DNA of 6,454 nucleotides from Pseudomonadota bacterium (GTDB taxonomy: Bacteria > Pseudomonadota > Gammaproteobacteria > Pseudomonadales > Cellvibrionaceae), in the NCBI GenBank assembly GCA_023416875.1, contig JAEZGT010000156.1:1-6454 (forward strand), given 5' to 3'. The position numbers were made by a program, and so were the translations under genes. Positions 6,178 to 6,454 of this stretch are shown here, in pieces. Positions within the stretch are counted from its first letter, which is position 1. Every line of letters begins with the position of its first letter. Below the pieces are notes generated by a model. It did not search any database. It was given only the letters and a program-made list of their open reading frames with translations, and had not been told where the DNA came from.

Positions 6178-6454
6178 ATCATTGGATCATCGCCCCGATT
6201 TTGCTTCCCCTGCTGACAGCACTGAGTCTGTTGATCGGCGCGCGCATGGGCATGCGCCGCGCCCGTGTCGTCAGTTTGGCCAGCTTGGCGTTGTTGCTCT
6301 GCGTCGAACTGTATCTGCTGAAGCTTGCCTCCAGCGGCGCCATTTCTCTTTACGCCTTGGGTAACTGGGCGCCACCTTTTGGCATAGTGCTGCAGCTGGA
6401 TCGTTTGGCGGCGCTGATGCTGGCAATGACCGGCGTGCTCGCGTTCTTCTGCAC
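6174..6454 (+). CDS. mrpD: Mrp/Sha/Mnh antiporter subunit D, N-terminal part (runs off window)
   Basis: The first 93 codons of a membrane protein, cut by the window end and open throughout. It starts MNHWIIAPILLPLLTALSLL, a first membrane segment typical of MrpD. A second follows at about 33-50, then the conserved YALGNWAPPFGIVLQLDRLAAL (60-81), a hallmark of the MrpD/NuoN-like N-terminus, and the start of another membrane segment. The start is GTG at 6174, sharing GTGA with the mrpC stop (6174-6177), with a ribosome site inside mrpC; no ATG fits, because the next in-frame ATG (6246) would remove the first membrane segment. MrpD is the second NuoL/M/N-like antiporter subunit, pairing with MrpA. 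The catalytic Glu and Lys positions lie downstream, outside the window. Full family length is about 500 residues or more. Confidence 0.93.
   Translation, partial: MNHWIIAPILLPLLTALSLLIGARMGMRRARVVSLASLALLLCVELYLLKLASSGAISLYALGNWAPPFGIVLQLDRLAALMLAMTGVLAFFC

Overview
The window looks like chromosomal DNA of a free-living, probably marine or soil, gammaproteobacterium. This rests on the DegQ/DegP-type protease, a sigma-E-like promoter of the enterobacterial degP kind, and an Mrp/Sha antiporter operon of the fused-AB layout known from Pseudomonas. A Cellvibrionales-like source is a guess from overall flavour; nothing here fixes the genus. No tRNA, rRNA, CRISPR array, insertion sequence or phage gene was seen. 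This is ordinary core-genome territory, so the findings are mostly regulatory or architectural.

Layout. (1) 2-682, +: the 3' end of a DUF4340-domain gene whose start lies outside the window, followed by a perfect 12-bp hairpin. (2) 683-904: an intergenic region with a strong match to a sigma-E (RpoE/AlgU) promoter at 797-826. (3) 905-2266, +: a complete periplasmic DegQ-type serine protease/chaperone with signal peptide, His-Asp-Ser triad and two PDZ domains. (4) 2272-2304: a symmetric hairpin flanked by A and T runs, serving as terminator for both degQ and the convergent gene. (5) 2304-2738, -: a small GNAT acetyltransferase resembling ArsN2. (6) 2739-3034: a divergent intergenic region with palindromes and short repeats, probably holding the promoters of both neighbours. 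(7) 3035 to the window end, +: the start of an mrp operon, with mrpA (fused to an MrpB domain), mrpC and the first 93 codons of mrpD. The three are joined by 1-base and 4-base overlaps.

How the genes work together. MrpA, C and D are membrane subunits of one multi-subunit Na+/H+ antiporter related to complex I; the remaining subunits (E, F, G) would be expected just downstream. DegQ is envelope quality control and appears to be driven by the envelope-stress sigma factor. Both serve envelope and ion stress in a broad sense, but they are separate transcription units, and nothing shows that the acetyltransferase shares a pathway with either. The DUF4340 gene probably ends an upstream operon, usually of an ABC-2-type transporter, that is not visible here.
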